A stretch of 64,000 nt of DNA, taken from NCBI GenBank assembly GCA_022410635.1, contig JAJVDF010000016.1, forward strand, positions 4,058,780 through 4,122,779. The letters are read 5' to 3'. Of this stretch, positions 1-13,000 are shown piece after piece (the stretch's first letter is position 1; every line of letters begins with the position of its first letter). This DNA comes from Tretioscincus oriximinensis. Taxonomy: Eukaryota; Chordata; Lepidosauria; Squamata; Gymnophthalmidae. Below the pieces are notes generated by a model. It was not told where the DNA came from and made no database searches. It saw nothing but the letters and a program-made list of their open reading frames with translations. Position numbers and translations under genes: made by a program.

Positions 1-736
1 AATGCACAGAAGCAAATTTGAGCCCATTTGTGAGATAAGATGCAGCAAAATATAAGCAAATATTTTTTCCTTTGACATGTTCAGATCAACCTATACAGTA
101 GGGATGAGGGGCTTTTCTTTTCCTTTTTTAGAAGAGAGTAACTCATGTTGCTAGAATTACAAATATTGGGAAGAATAGTAGTAGATAAGCAAAATCATTG
201 GCAGGGATAAGGTTATAGTTGGGAAAGAAACTATATAGAAGGAAACATTGTTACAGAAGATAGATTAAGGAGGGACTCACCTAGAAGACGAAATGGACAG
301 ATGGGGGACAGAGGGAGGAAGGAGTCGAGAAAATGGGGAAGTATGAAAATTTTTAGTGATATATATGGGGACAGAATTACTAGAAGTTCACAAGACTGCA
401 ACAAGATAATAAAGTAGAAACGTAAGATGAATAAAGCGTATTTATTTAGCTCTAATGACATAATACCATTAAATTTTATATTATTGTTTGAGTTATAGTT
501 ATTACATAAAATAAGAATGTATTGATTGTAAAAGTGATATAAATATCAAAAAAGGATAATAAATTAGGGGGGGAGAACGTAGTAGTAAATTAGGAGATAG
601 GTTAGAGTTTGTAACTGAGATCATTCTATTTTACAAAATAATTATTTTCCAAATACCAATGCAACCTCTCATGTCCCATGACTTATTGCAAGTTAGTGTA
701 TCTTAAGTCATTTACTGTGATCAGTTTTTACTGTAC

Positions 737-1011
737 CTTGAAAAAATCTGTTTTTTCAGCCATATATCGAAGATTGCCTTGAGAAAGAGGAGGCCTGATG
801 ACAACAGCCACCCTTCCTTGGTTTGGACTAAGAGGCTGTGCTGTTTCTACGCTGTTCAGATTTTCTCCAGCCACGACAGCAACTGACTGAGTCAATCCAA
901 CTAAGTCCATTATTAAAGAAATAGTAACTCCCTGAATGCTAAAATCATTCGCTTGCCTGCAAGAGCTCATTAGTGTCTGAAGCCACGAGGGAGGCTGCTC
1001 TTGTTCGCAAT
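737..1011 (-). CDS. DOP1A: DOP1A coding exon 14 (last in window)
   Basis: 275 nt, phase 1 to phase 0. It encodes [40 protein letters not shown] and ends MAEKTDFFK. Acceptor tctgttttag, donor CAAG|GTACAG. The next family exon (starting HVALTLWDQ in mammals) is not between 1 and 736. Confidence 0.95.
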
Positions 1012-4000
1012 CTAAAACAGAAAGAACGTAATAAGTAAACAAACTGTATTTGCATATAAAAATTCATTTAGGCAAAATTCTAGAAAATAATCAGAAAGTA
1101 ATGCAGTTAAGTCCACATATGTGCAACAATTCTAATTATTAACAGCTCTGAAAATTCAGATAGGCTTGCCAGAAGTGTGAGCTGGTAGGTTGAGATGAAA
1201 AGCATTGAGAACATGGAAGAACATGGAAGTCCCACACTCCTTGCCACATTCCAGCAGGAAGTATAGCAATTCTCAGCAGCATTGTGCTATTGCTTTCCTG
1301 GGATTGTGCCAAATTGGATTTGCTCCCTAAATACAACAAGGGTGAATAATTCTGTTCTAAAATCAAGACAGATAAACGACCAGGATTGCAGGTGAACCTG
1401 GAGTTTGTGCTGACATATAGAGGCAACTGACTTGTCTCAGATTCTATCAATAAATCTGGTTATTGCTGATGTATCAAAAATAGCCATGTTTCACCCCTAT
1501 CTAGAATGATGAAAAATATAGAAGAAATCAGAAAAAGGTGTAGAAAAGTGTTATAAAGACTTCCGATTTCAGTTCTGATGATAAGCAAAATCTTATCAAT
1601 GTCCTTTCAATAATAATGAAGTAATTTCATTTATTTTGGTAATTCTAGATACTGTATATTAATCTTTAAATCTCGGTTCTAGCATATTCATTTTTTTCTA
1701 CGTAGAAAGTCAGTTCTTAAGNAAAGAATCTAAAGATTTTTTCCCTTAATCAAAGATATTAATTTACTCATTTTTGCCAAGTCCACAATCTAACCACCCA
1801 AAGAGTCTGAAAACTCAAAGTGGAGAATGCAGGGATTTAAGAGCAAATAATCTAACTGGTATTGCTGGCTATTGAAAGTCCAAAGGGAGACCTCCATGAC
1901 TACAAAATGCCAGCAGGACTAACTACAGTATGTGGACAGTTGTTTAGAAAATAAAGAACAAATGAAAAATCTCAACAAAAATTTGGTTGCTACTCTTCCA
2001 GTAAGAAAGCATTGATCCAAGAATAAAAATAGACATGCTTCGACGAACTTGGTTGCTATTATACAGTGTCAGAATGTGTAATGAATAGTATAGAAAGATT
2101 TAGTTACCAAAAATATAGATTATTACTCACCGACATCTCTTTGCTCAGCATGGATGTCTGATGGATGGTTTCCCTCTGCAATGTAAACTGGAAAACTTGA
2201 ACATTCCAGGAAAAGCTGGCAAGCAGCTATATAGGCAGGAAGGTACTCTTTTGAAGAAATTTTCTTAGAGGTTCTTGCTCCTTTAGCTGTTTCTCCCTGT
2301 GACTCTCTAATATATTGTGCAGTCTCTCCTTTCCCCTTATCAAGGTCTTCCTGAACCTCTGTTGCCAAAGAATGAGATAGGGAGCTGCCTGGAATTATGT
2401 ACAAGTTGATAAATCTGGTTAAAAACTGCTGAACATATTCTAAACAGCACTGCATTGCAGTCTTTTGAACGGCTGTCGTTTTCCCACTTCGAGATCTGGT
2501 TCCCTGGGTCATCTTGGAAAAAGGCTGCACAATGGTCTCCTCAGAGCCCATGGAAGCTGTCTCAGTCTCAGAGGAGGCACTGCCTACAATAGGGATGCAG
2601 GGCACTGTAGATCCTCCACTCAGTACTCTGTCAATTTCTTCAGCTGTATCCGCCTGATATTGGACAAATTCAGTAAAGCCACTTTCAGATGACCGACTGC
2701 TTGGAGGGTTTTCACCATCTTCAAACACATCATTAGGGTTTTCAGCAGATATATATGGCATCTAATTGAGACCAAAGAAAGAAGCAACAGTAATTGGATA
2801 AAATAATAAACCTTTAGAATAAGAAACTTTTAATTTCATTTCCAAATGTCTCTCACCAATAGAGTTCTGACCCCAATGATGAATGCGTACAGCAAAGGAA
2901 TCACACAGTATGAACAAAGAAATAAGAATTAAGAAATAAGAGCAGGTTCTTGCTCAGACTGCAACTAGTTAAAAGAAAGGAAATAGTGTCATAAATGGAT
3001 GGAAGCAAAGGGAGAGGTCTCATAAGATTGAGTTTTGGGGCACACATGATTTGTATGCAGTGAGATGGCAATATTTAGATACCCAATTATCTAGTGAAAA
3101 CTGAAAGATGTTGTAAAAAGCTGTAGAGATCTTGACACTGGCAGGGTGGAGTAACCAAGTAGCACCTGAGTCTCGTTGAAGAGGGTTGAGCTTCCTGTGG
3201 CAAACCTATGGCATTTTTTGAGTGCTGACTCAATGCACGGTAGCAATGAAAGCAACAATTTAATTCCAGGATAATTTANAAGGGAATAGGAAACATGTAC
3301 TTGACATGATGTATATATGTATATAAGTATGTTTGTATAAAGTTATTTGTGGTTTGATCATTTGGGGCTTGGGTGTTTGCTTCACAGGATTTTGGAGGGA
3401 AACCTCAGTGTTTTGAATTACACCAATAGTTATGGACAGGAAGTTCAGTCTGCAGTGATTGGCCAGGATACAGAATAAACAGAGATCCTGGTTTAGGGGA
3501 CAATCACTGCAGACCAGATTCAGAGCTCTTAAGAACTGAAATAATCACTTGTCTGAAACTTTCTGCAGTACCAAGGGTCTCACATGAGTCTTCAGGCACC
3601 ATTGTGTCTAGATATAGTGAGGCCACATTTGGAATATTCTATACTGATCCCCACTCCTCAGACAGGATATTGTTAGAAGTGAAAAAAGTGCAGATTTGGG
3701 TAACCAAGAACAATCAGGGCTTGGAACACCACACAGCTTTGAAAGCTGGCATTTAAGAGAGGATCTGAGTGAAGTTTATAAAATCAAGCATGATTTATAA
3801 AAGATTGATACAGACAAATATTTTATTGGCCAGACACTAAAACCAGGGATTATTCTGTGAAGCTGGAATGCAAGAAAGTTTGGCAGACATATTTTTTACC
3901 CTGCAAAACATTGGTCTATGGAACCACGAAGAGGTGCTGATGGTTTTCAACCATACACAAGTTTAAGAAAGGATTAGCCAAATTAATGGAGAGCAAATTG

Positions 4001-7000
4001 ATGGTAACTACAACTGATTCCTGCAGGTTAGATAAGCAAAATGCCTCTAAAGGAAGTCAGAAGCAGGTGAGAGCAAGATTAGATGGTCTGTGGCCTGTTC
4101 CAACAGAATTTTTCATAAATTCCTATGTTCTTAAAAATCTTTTTGTAAACGCTCGAATTACATAGCATAGAAAACATTCATACGTGTTCCATACAGTAAT
4201 CCATACTCTGGTAACTTCCAGATTGGACTTTTGTAATGCACTCTATATGGGGCTGCCCTTGAAAATGGTTCGGAAGCTACAGTTGGTGCAGAATAAAGCA
4301 GATAGACTGCTGACTGGAATGGCTGGCCAGACACACTGCTGCAGTGGCTGCCTATCCACTACNGAGCCCAATTCAAGGTGTCGACTTTAGCCTATAAGGC
4401 TCTAAATAACTTGGGCCCCCAATATTTAAAGAAACATCTTCTCCCATACCAATCTGCGGGGGAGGCCCTCCTGGTTGTACCACCCCTTTCAACAGCAAAT
4501 GGGGTGGGAGCCCGAGCAGGGCCTTCTCGGTGATTGCCCCCAGTCTTTAGAATAGTCTCCCCGTCGAGGTGCGTCTGTCATCATCATTGTATTGTTTTAG
4601 AAGATCTTTGAAGATGCACCTCTTTCACCTGGCCTTTGGCTGAAGATCTCATTTGTCTCCATTTTTAAATACTGTTTTTATACTGTTTTTAACTTGTAAA
4701 TTACGTATTGAGATTTTACTATGGGCCACCCTGAGACCTTTGGGCGGGGTATAAGTATAAATAAAAAAAAAATAAACAAATTATGAAATGAAAAAACCCA
4801 TCAATTTTCATTTCAGTTACTTGGCTAGATCATCAATGTAATACAAATGCAGAGTCAATATTTCAACATTTGTAACTGTTCATTATACACTCTCTCTATA
4901 TGAGTTCATGAGACCTTTTCTATGTAAAATAGAATGGACCTCTCAATTATGAATAATGTATCTCATTTCTACCATCAAAGTGTTCCTTTACAATTATTCC
5001 ATTGCTATCTAACTTTGTTTTAACCAATGTAAATGCAGCCTTTGAAATTTCCTTTCTGGTAATGTCAGTCAAAGTGGGNTTTTTTCTCAGCTAACAGTCC
5101 ATCAATCACAAGCAGGTCATTGTTGTTTGCCACCCTATTTCTGTGGGGATGCATCAAAGAACAGTGAAGTTAACTAGTGCTCTATCCCNGGCTTTATTAT
5201 TTTGTTAGCTTTTTCTTTGATTTGCTAGAAGGCTTTATATGCTCAGTGATTGAAGTACAAAATGAAAGGTAGATGTAAGAGATGCTAATTGAAAGAAACA
5301 ACTCAAATGCAACAGATACATTTTTAGAACTTTCACCAGCATAGTAAGAGAAACTTGGCTTTCTAAATTAACTCATTGCTTAAAAGACTTGGGGCTGATG
5401 GGAGATCATAAATAAGAACTCTTTCCATATCTGTTCTGGTGAATACAATCAATGATTGAAAGTTCCACAGTTCCCCAAGCAGCTGGAATTGTTCACCAGG
5501 CTTACTTTGAGTGATTCTGCTATNGAATGCTTAACTGCAAACCATACTTTTACACAAACTTCCTTGCAGAAGTGTAAATGCAGCAAAGTAACCCTCCGAT
5601 CTGGACAGGTTTTGTCTTTTCAACATGAACNTATGAACTGAACTCTTTCCCAATTGTGACGAGATAGGGACAAAGTGAACCAGGTATGGGCGTAAACCCA
5701 CAGCTTGCTGCAGCTGAATTCAAATGCACCCAAGAACCAATCCGAACACTGCCTGGCTGGGAATGGTCTATGATGACCATTTCTGAAACGCAAGTTCTGG
5801 GCAATTCTGATTGATGACTTTCTATTCAAACATGCTCTGCTGACCCTCAATGAGGGACAATTAAGCCACTCTGAAAAATCAAAACAGCATAATTGTTGCT
5901 TTCTACAACCCAGGAGTTCGTATGCTCATGCCACGTCTGGACTAAAAAATGTTATTAAGAGATCATGATCATAAGAGACGAGAATCATACTAGTCCCTCA
6001 AAGGTAGGCCAAAAAGTAGGCTACTGTTAGGAAGATATTGGTTACAGTGCTGCTTGCTTCAGGGGTAAAATAATGAAGCCACTGAAGAGGGTAGACAANG
6101 GGAAGGACCTATCTGTTTGCAGAAAAGAAAGGACTAGACTAGACTAAGGAACCTTGCAGAGGGTGCCTCATCTAAATGAGACCCCTTTTATTATTTCTTG
6201 CTTCTAGAGCTCTACTGCTGGACTGTTGAAGCAGCCATTACAGTTTCTGACTTGCTTTCTTTTCATTGCCACTGAGCAGATGCCTGTCCTCTGAACATCA
6301 CCTACCTCCTCCACACCTAATTCCCGTATGAAGAACTGAAACATATTGCTCAACCTGCAAGGTTTCCATTTGCATGCTGCTTGGGGGAGGAAAAAGCCTC
6401 TAGATAAATTGAAGTACAAATCAGTAGCTAGACTCTTTCTATTTCCCACTGTGTATGTCACATTGATATTGAAAGGTTATCTCCTACATAAACTGTNGTC
6501 AGACCACTTGGCCAACCATGCCTATACAAACTTCCTGCTCCTGTCCTTAAGCTGCATGAGTAACTTCAGAGATCTAGACTTGAACAATCTGACAGACTTT
6601 CGGGTGGCTCATATGTCCCTTCCAGGTGAATCTGGTGTTATGGTTAGAGTGTCACACACTTATCTGGAAGTCTATCAACTTGATTCTGTACTCCTCCATG
6701 AAGTCAGCTGGGTGACCTCAGGCTAGGCACAGTTCTTTGGTTCTCTCTCAGCCCCACCTACTTCACAAGCCATCCGTTGTGAAGAAAAGAATTGTGAGTC
6801 ACCATGAATAATACACAGTCGTAAACAGCTGCACATGGCAATTTCATTATTGCAGATTTTTATGAAATGGGAATTAATCTCACAGAAGGTGAATTACTCA
6901 CAGGTTTTAAGCAAAACATTAACTTTTTTGTTACCTTCTTCTCTTCCCATTCTTTGATGGTGTTGTGCCTGCTCAGAAATTGTGAAGCACCATCAGTATC

Positions 7001-10000
7001 AGCAGACAACAGTGGGGGCTGGACCTTACTAAGGATCTTTGAGCAAAGCTTCAGAGAATCTGTTAGCTCAGAAAGATGTAAAGTCTGGAGGTGACTTGTC
7101 AGTGCAGAGACCATTCTGAGTAACAACTGAGGCAGGTGTTCAGTCTGTATTTCGATATATGTCTCCTAAAAACAAAACATAAGTACCAGAGAGGTCAATG
7201 CTTTTCTACAACCCCTTTCAGTGCAAGCGTTAAGTAATCCATTCACAATAAAATTTATAGAAAGACATAAATAAAATACACATGCTTTCACAATACTAGA
7301 TGAGAAGATCCAGTTATGGTAAGAGACAGACATGCTATGGGAAGAAATTCTTCACAGGGATGGGTACAAATTACATAGCTCTTCTCTGATAAGTGCCAAG
7401 ATATAAGGCAATGTAGTTATAAATAAAAATGTTGCATGTGTTTGGCAGCACAAACTGTAATAATTTCAGGAACAATATTTTTTCTACATTCTAAAGAGCA
7501 CTTTAATAGCAATAACTATATTATCTGGAGAATTGCATTTNCCCAGATCAACCCACTGTGATTTGAGTGATGGAAAAGGTGATATATTTAAAATGAATGA
7601 ACCATAACCTGATACACTATGATTCCAAACGTATTTGCTCACACAAGTGAATGAAGGTACGAGCAATATAATAGTGTTTGTGTGCTGTATGCTGCAAATG
7701 ATAAAAAGCATGTATTTATTGCCCAGAAATTGCCACGTGGATCCCATTCTCCACACCAACACCAGAACAAGTCTACACTAAGTCATGTGCTAATATATTC
7801 ATTTTTCTCGCTTCTGATTTCGTTAAATGTGTACTGTTGGGAATGTCTGAAGGAGCATTTTTTTAAATTAAAAGGGGAAAACATACGGAATGTCATACCT
7901 GACAAAGCACTCTCATACTTCTAGTAGGCTTTAAAATGAGAAAGCAAAGAATTTGAAGACAGAAGACATTACAGAAAGGGAAGAGCATTTGCAAGTGTCT
8001 TTAATAAAGAGAAGATCGTTTAAAGATCATACATGTGCAGCATGCATAAAAAGCTAATGCCAGCTCACAGATTCACCATATATTTTTTAACTATTAAAAG
8101 GGAAGCATCAGCATTGCAATTAATCCCCAGTAAAAGAGATCCTGCAGCTCCACTTTTTTAAAAAATGACTTATTTTTTAACTATACCAATTCATTTTATT
8201 CGGTCCCTATCATGCATTGTAAAACAAAGACAATTCAGTTAAATCCAACTAATTAAAGATTAAATAACTTACATCCTACCCAAGGTGGTCTCTCTTTTTA
8301 AAAATAATGTAATGACATGAAAAATATAAATTATATTTAAATAAATAATCTTACCAAAGATACTATATCCAATAAAAAGTCACCTAACAGGCAGAAATTG
8401 GTTAGGGAAAGTTCAGAAGGTTCATTACCAGTTCCAGGCAGAGTTTGTAGTCTGGCATGGAGTGTTCTCCTGTGAATTAAATGTGCAGTTTGTTCACCAA
8501 TAATAAAATAATTGTACAATTTAGCCTGTCTATATATAAAAAGGAACTTGCTATAAATAAACTGGTTAAAAAATACGATAAGCTATCTTTCAGATCTAAA
8601 ATATCAAAGATAATCAAAGTCTAAATGATAGTACACTGCATTTGTCCAAATTTTGAAATATTTCAAATGGTAAAAGGGACGTCAAATTTAGTAGCCCTGG
8701 GTCCAGCATAGGACAAAGGGATACATGAATATGTGAAACTGCTCCTCTATCTTCAATGAAGTACAGTGTAGGACCTTACAAGGATTGTAAAGACTATTTC
8801 TGAAGTAGTGACTCTTTAAGAATTATGCCAACCATGTGTCAGAAGGCATAACACAACCAATGCCTGCTTCAGCAGGATTATGACTAAATTTTTAACATTG
8901 TATTTAAATTTCCAAATCATTTACTAAGAAATNCCAATGAATTTACTAAGAAGCAAAGTATAATAATTAAAACAAGAAAATAAAAAGTATAGAAAATAAA
9001 AGCCCCGAGAATCCCCAAGTATTGAACCAGAGCTTGTCTCATCTGGAATGTTTCCAAAATGTAAATTCACTTACTTAGTAACAAGCCATCAAGCACTGTA
9101 TAGTAGACTGACCAGACTTTCTGAGGCCCAAACTGGGGTAATTAATATTCATGCTAAATTCATGAGAATTTTTTTTAAGTGCATGAGAAATTTGCATTTT
9201 TTTTATTTTTTACTGTGGGGAGGGTGCCTTCAGGAGCTGGNCCCAGTTCCCAGAGACCCCTAGTGGTGGTGCTGTGAATTGTTTTTTTNAAAAAAATAAA
9301 ACTTTTTTTGAAGTGTACCACTATTTTTTGGAATGCATGAGAATTTTTTTAATTTTTCACTGAGGAGAGGGTGCCTTCAGGAGCCAGCCCTGGTTGCCAG
9401 AGCCCCCTAGTAGTGGGTGCAATGAATTTNAAAAAAAATAAATTAAAAGAAACTTTTTTGAAGTGTGTTAGAATTTTTTGAAGTATGTGAGAATTTTTTA
9501 TATTTTTATTGAGGGGAGGGTGCCTTCAGGAGGTGTCCCTGGTTGCCAGAGGCCCCTAGTGTTGGTGCAGTGAATTAAAAAAATATTATTTTTTTTAAAA
9601 AAGATTTGTTTTCCTCAACAAAAACTGGGGAAATGGTGCACACACCCCCAGAGAGGGTGGGGTAGTCACCCCAAAACTNGGTTCCCCCCCAAAAAAGGAG
9701 TCATCTGGTAAGCCTATTGTATTCATCAAACAACTTGAGGGTTGGGATTCCTGTGCAAAGGAACCCTACTTTCATTCCCCCAAATTAACAAACGATTATA
9801 ATGCATCGAGTGTTTGATAGATTAAAATGATTTTTTTAATTAACTTTTCCTTACACACTCAGATATGAGATACAGGTTTTATGTTAGTACAGGCTGAAAT
9901 AACAGTGACTTTGAAAACATGCTAGGCAACTATTTTTCCAAAACAGAGTGACAAAACTGGTAGACTCCATTAGAAACAATAGCTGAGTCCAAAACCCGAA

Positions 10001-13000
10001 CTCTTTTTTTATTGAGCCTTATGCTGGGCTATATCTTGAAATGGACAGATAGATCCTGCATTAGCATGTGTAATCCAGGTTCCTACTCTTGAGTTCAAAA
10101 TAAACCTCATTATCAAAAGGCCCTTGTAAANTTACCCACTTCCAAATAACACACCAAATTACTTACCTACAACACTCTTCAAACCAACGAGCAATGTAAT
10201 CCCACATATAGTAAGGCTCAAAGGAATTAAATAACAGATTAGCTGTCTTAATCAGCTCAGCTGTTTTCTTGTTTTCCCTCAGTTTACTGAAATAGAAACA
10301 TTTACCAATGTTAATTAAAAAGCATTACCTTCATCTGCTATCTTACTTTGTAAGTAGTTTCCTCACACTAATTTTATAGCGATTTTTAGCATAGGAAATC
10401 CCCCCTTCTTGTTATTAACATAAGAACATAAGAAGAGCCATACTGGATCAGGCCACAGCCCATCGAGTCCAGCATTCTGTGTCACACAGAGGCCCACCAG
10501 ATGCACCTGGGCAGTCCGAACAGAGGAAAGCAAAATATGCTGCTCCTGTTCGTGACTCCCTGCAAATGGTATTTCAGAGTCCTGCCTGTTGCTCCATCCC
10601 GGAGGCTACATCCAGACAACTATCTTAGTATCCATTTATACCCATTTATTTTCCCAATAATAATTATAATCTTTATCTTTTATTGGACGTTTGCTTGTGC
10701 CATTAATTAACGATTTCATATCTGAATAGATAAATCATAAATAGCCAGTTTGGCGTAGTGGTGAGAGTGTTGGACTCTTATCTGGTAATCTCCCAGTTTG
10801 ATTCCACACTGTTCCAGGAAGCCAGTTGTGTGATCTTGGGCCAATCACAGTTCTTTAGAACTCTCTCAGCCCTGCCTACTTCACAGGGGGTCTGTTGTGG
10901 AGAAAACATCAAAAGCTATATGCGCCCTCTATGGTTGGTTGCCCTGAGACCTTCAGGTATAAATAAATAAATCATATCAATACTCAAATTCTGAATGGAA
11001 TAGCAATTGCTAGGATGATACAGATTGTACTTTTAATTAAGTGGATTTTTAAAAATTGGATCTACTTATTTTCATACTACATACCAAACTGATTTTGAAG
11101 CATTCCATATTTTTAAAATTTCCATTGTAAAGCAGGGGCGGGGTGAAATTCTGCAGTAATCATTATGTTCATGTACATAAGTGTATTAGGACTCTTTTTT
11201 CCCCACACTGATGGGGAGAGTACTTTCTTTCCCAATGCAATATACTTTCCTCTCCACCATGGTCTCTCTTAATCTATGCCAAGATTTAGAAAGAAGGTTC
11301 TCAGTATACTTGTTGCTCTAGTATACTGGTCAATGCTGGATTTTCTGGAGGTCTGTTCAAAAGAAATTCAAATCTACCACATTTTAACAGTTCCAAAAAT
11401 CTGACTATGGATGATTTCCCTGTCTGTAAAAAAAATCACCTGCTTAGCTGTGCGTGATCCTTACTGAAGGAGGAGTCCATCTGTAAATCCAGTTCTGCTT
11501 TGCATTGTGTATATAATGTCCTAAATACTTCAATAAGTACATCTTCCAATATCGCAGGTCCTATAAAGAATATGGCAAAGCACTGTGATATTATTGAAGG
11601 CTTTTTTTTACTGACCAGTATGTAAATTGGACATAATTCAGTGTATTTACAATTTAACTACAATTCCATAATTTTAATTTTAATTTTTTTTTTATACAAT
11701 AGTTGCCATTTTTCAAAAAACATTGCAAAAATGTGTTTCAATATGCATGAATTTCTGTAGCATATAGTTAAAATTGGCATTTTTGGTATTGAAGGTGATA
11801 CAGAGAAACCAGAAAGCTATGGTTTAGAAACATCTGAATGATCATTTTGTGCCCTAAATATTCTTTTCTATTTCCCTTTCATTCATTCTTTCCATTAAGA
11901 GGGACATGGAATTACCATGACAGCATGTCACCTGTTGGGTGGAAGCTTTGCCTAGACGTTCCTGGTTTCCTTTCTATCTAGCTGAGCACTGTTATCTTAG
12001 AGGACTGTCCCTGTTTTGTCAGCTGCTCTGGATTCTACCATAAAGCCTTAGTTTCAACCACTAAAAATACTGTCCAAGAGAGACAGGAACAGTACCATCA
12101 CCCATCAGGATGTGGGCTGGAGATAATAACCTGGATCACCTGGCATCATTTGTATAAAAGTATTAAAACTCCAGTGTTTGTGGCCCTGCTTTTCTACAAG
12201 GTTTTGCATAATCTTATAATGCATTATTTAGTATTGTGTCCAATTTTATAATGTATTTTACACCCCAATATATGCTGCTTTCTTTTGCACTCTGTGTTTT
12301 TTGTTGAATCTGCTTTGAGTAACTTTTTGAAAGAGGTAAAACAGAAATGAAAATATTGGATTTCCCCCCATTTTTTTTCTTGCATTAGGAAATTGCACAC
12401 TTATGCTAGTAACATATGCTTAAATATTTAGCTGCAAAGCTTCAGTAGTATCCTAGCCAGTGCCATGCTAAGGTAATTCTGCACTAGTTGGTATATCAGA
12501 TCAGGAAGACTGCTAGAAGCATTTCTTCTACACAATGGCACAGCCTNAGGAAGACCCTCACCCATTTACTGGACCAGTAGATTGACTAGAGTGGAATCTC
12601 TAGCTCAATATAGCATGAATGGTGCAGTCGCTAAGGGCCACTCTTTCACCTTAGAGATCTGATTTTGAGACTCTGTGTTGAATGTGAAGAGGGTGAGCGC
12701 CCTCTACTGGTCTTCAGCTCTAACTAACTCAGCTNTTTGAAAGAAAGTAGATTTCAGTTACATTAACTGAGCACCACCATTAGCCTGGTGGGGAAGATAG
12801 AACAGAAGTAAGCGTTTGATCGAAAATTAAACTTGTAAGCCGCTCTGAGTCCCTTTGGGTGAGAAGGACAGGGTATAAAAACCAGATTTTTATTATTACC
12901 TCCTAGTCCCTTATTAATAATACAAGTCCAATATTTGGATTCTCTTCCATAATTTTGCAAACTTAAGTTTACAAAAAGTCTTTGATTATGGTACGCCAAT

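Noticed and set aside
1..736. Next DOP1A exon (HVALTLWDQ in mammals)
   Set aside because: No matching frame with splice sites on the minus strand; presumably beyond the left edge.
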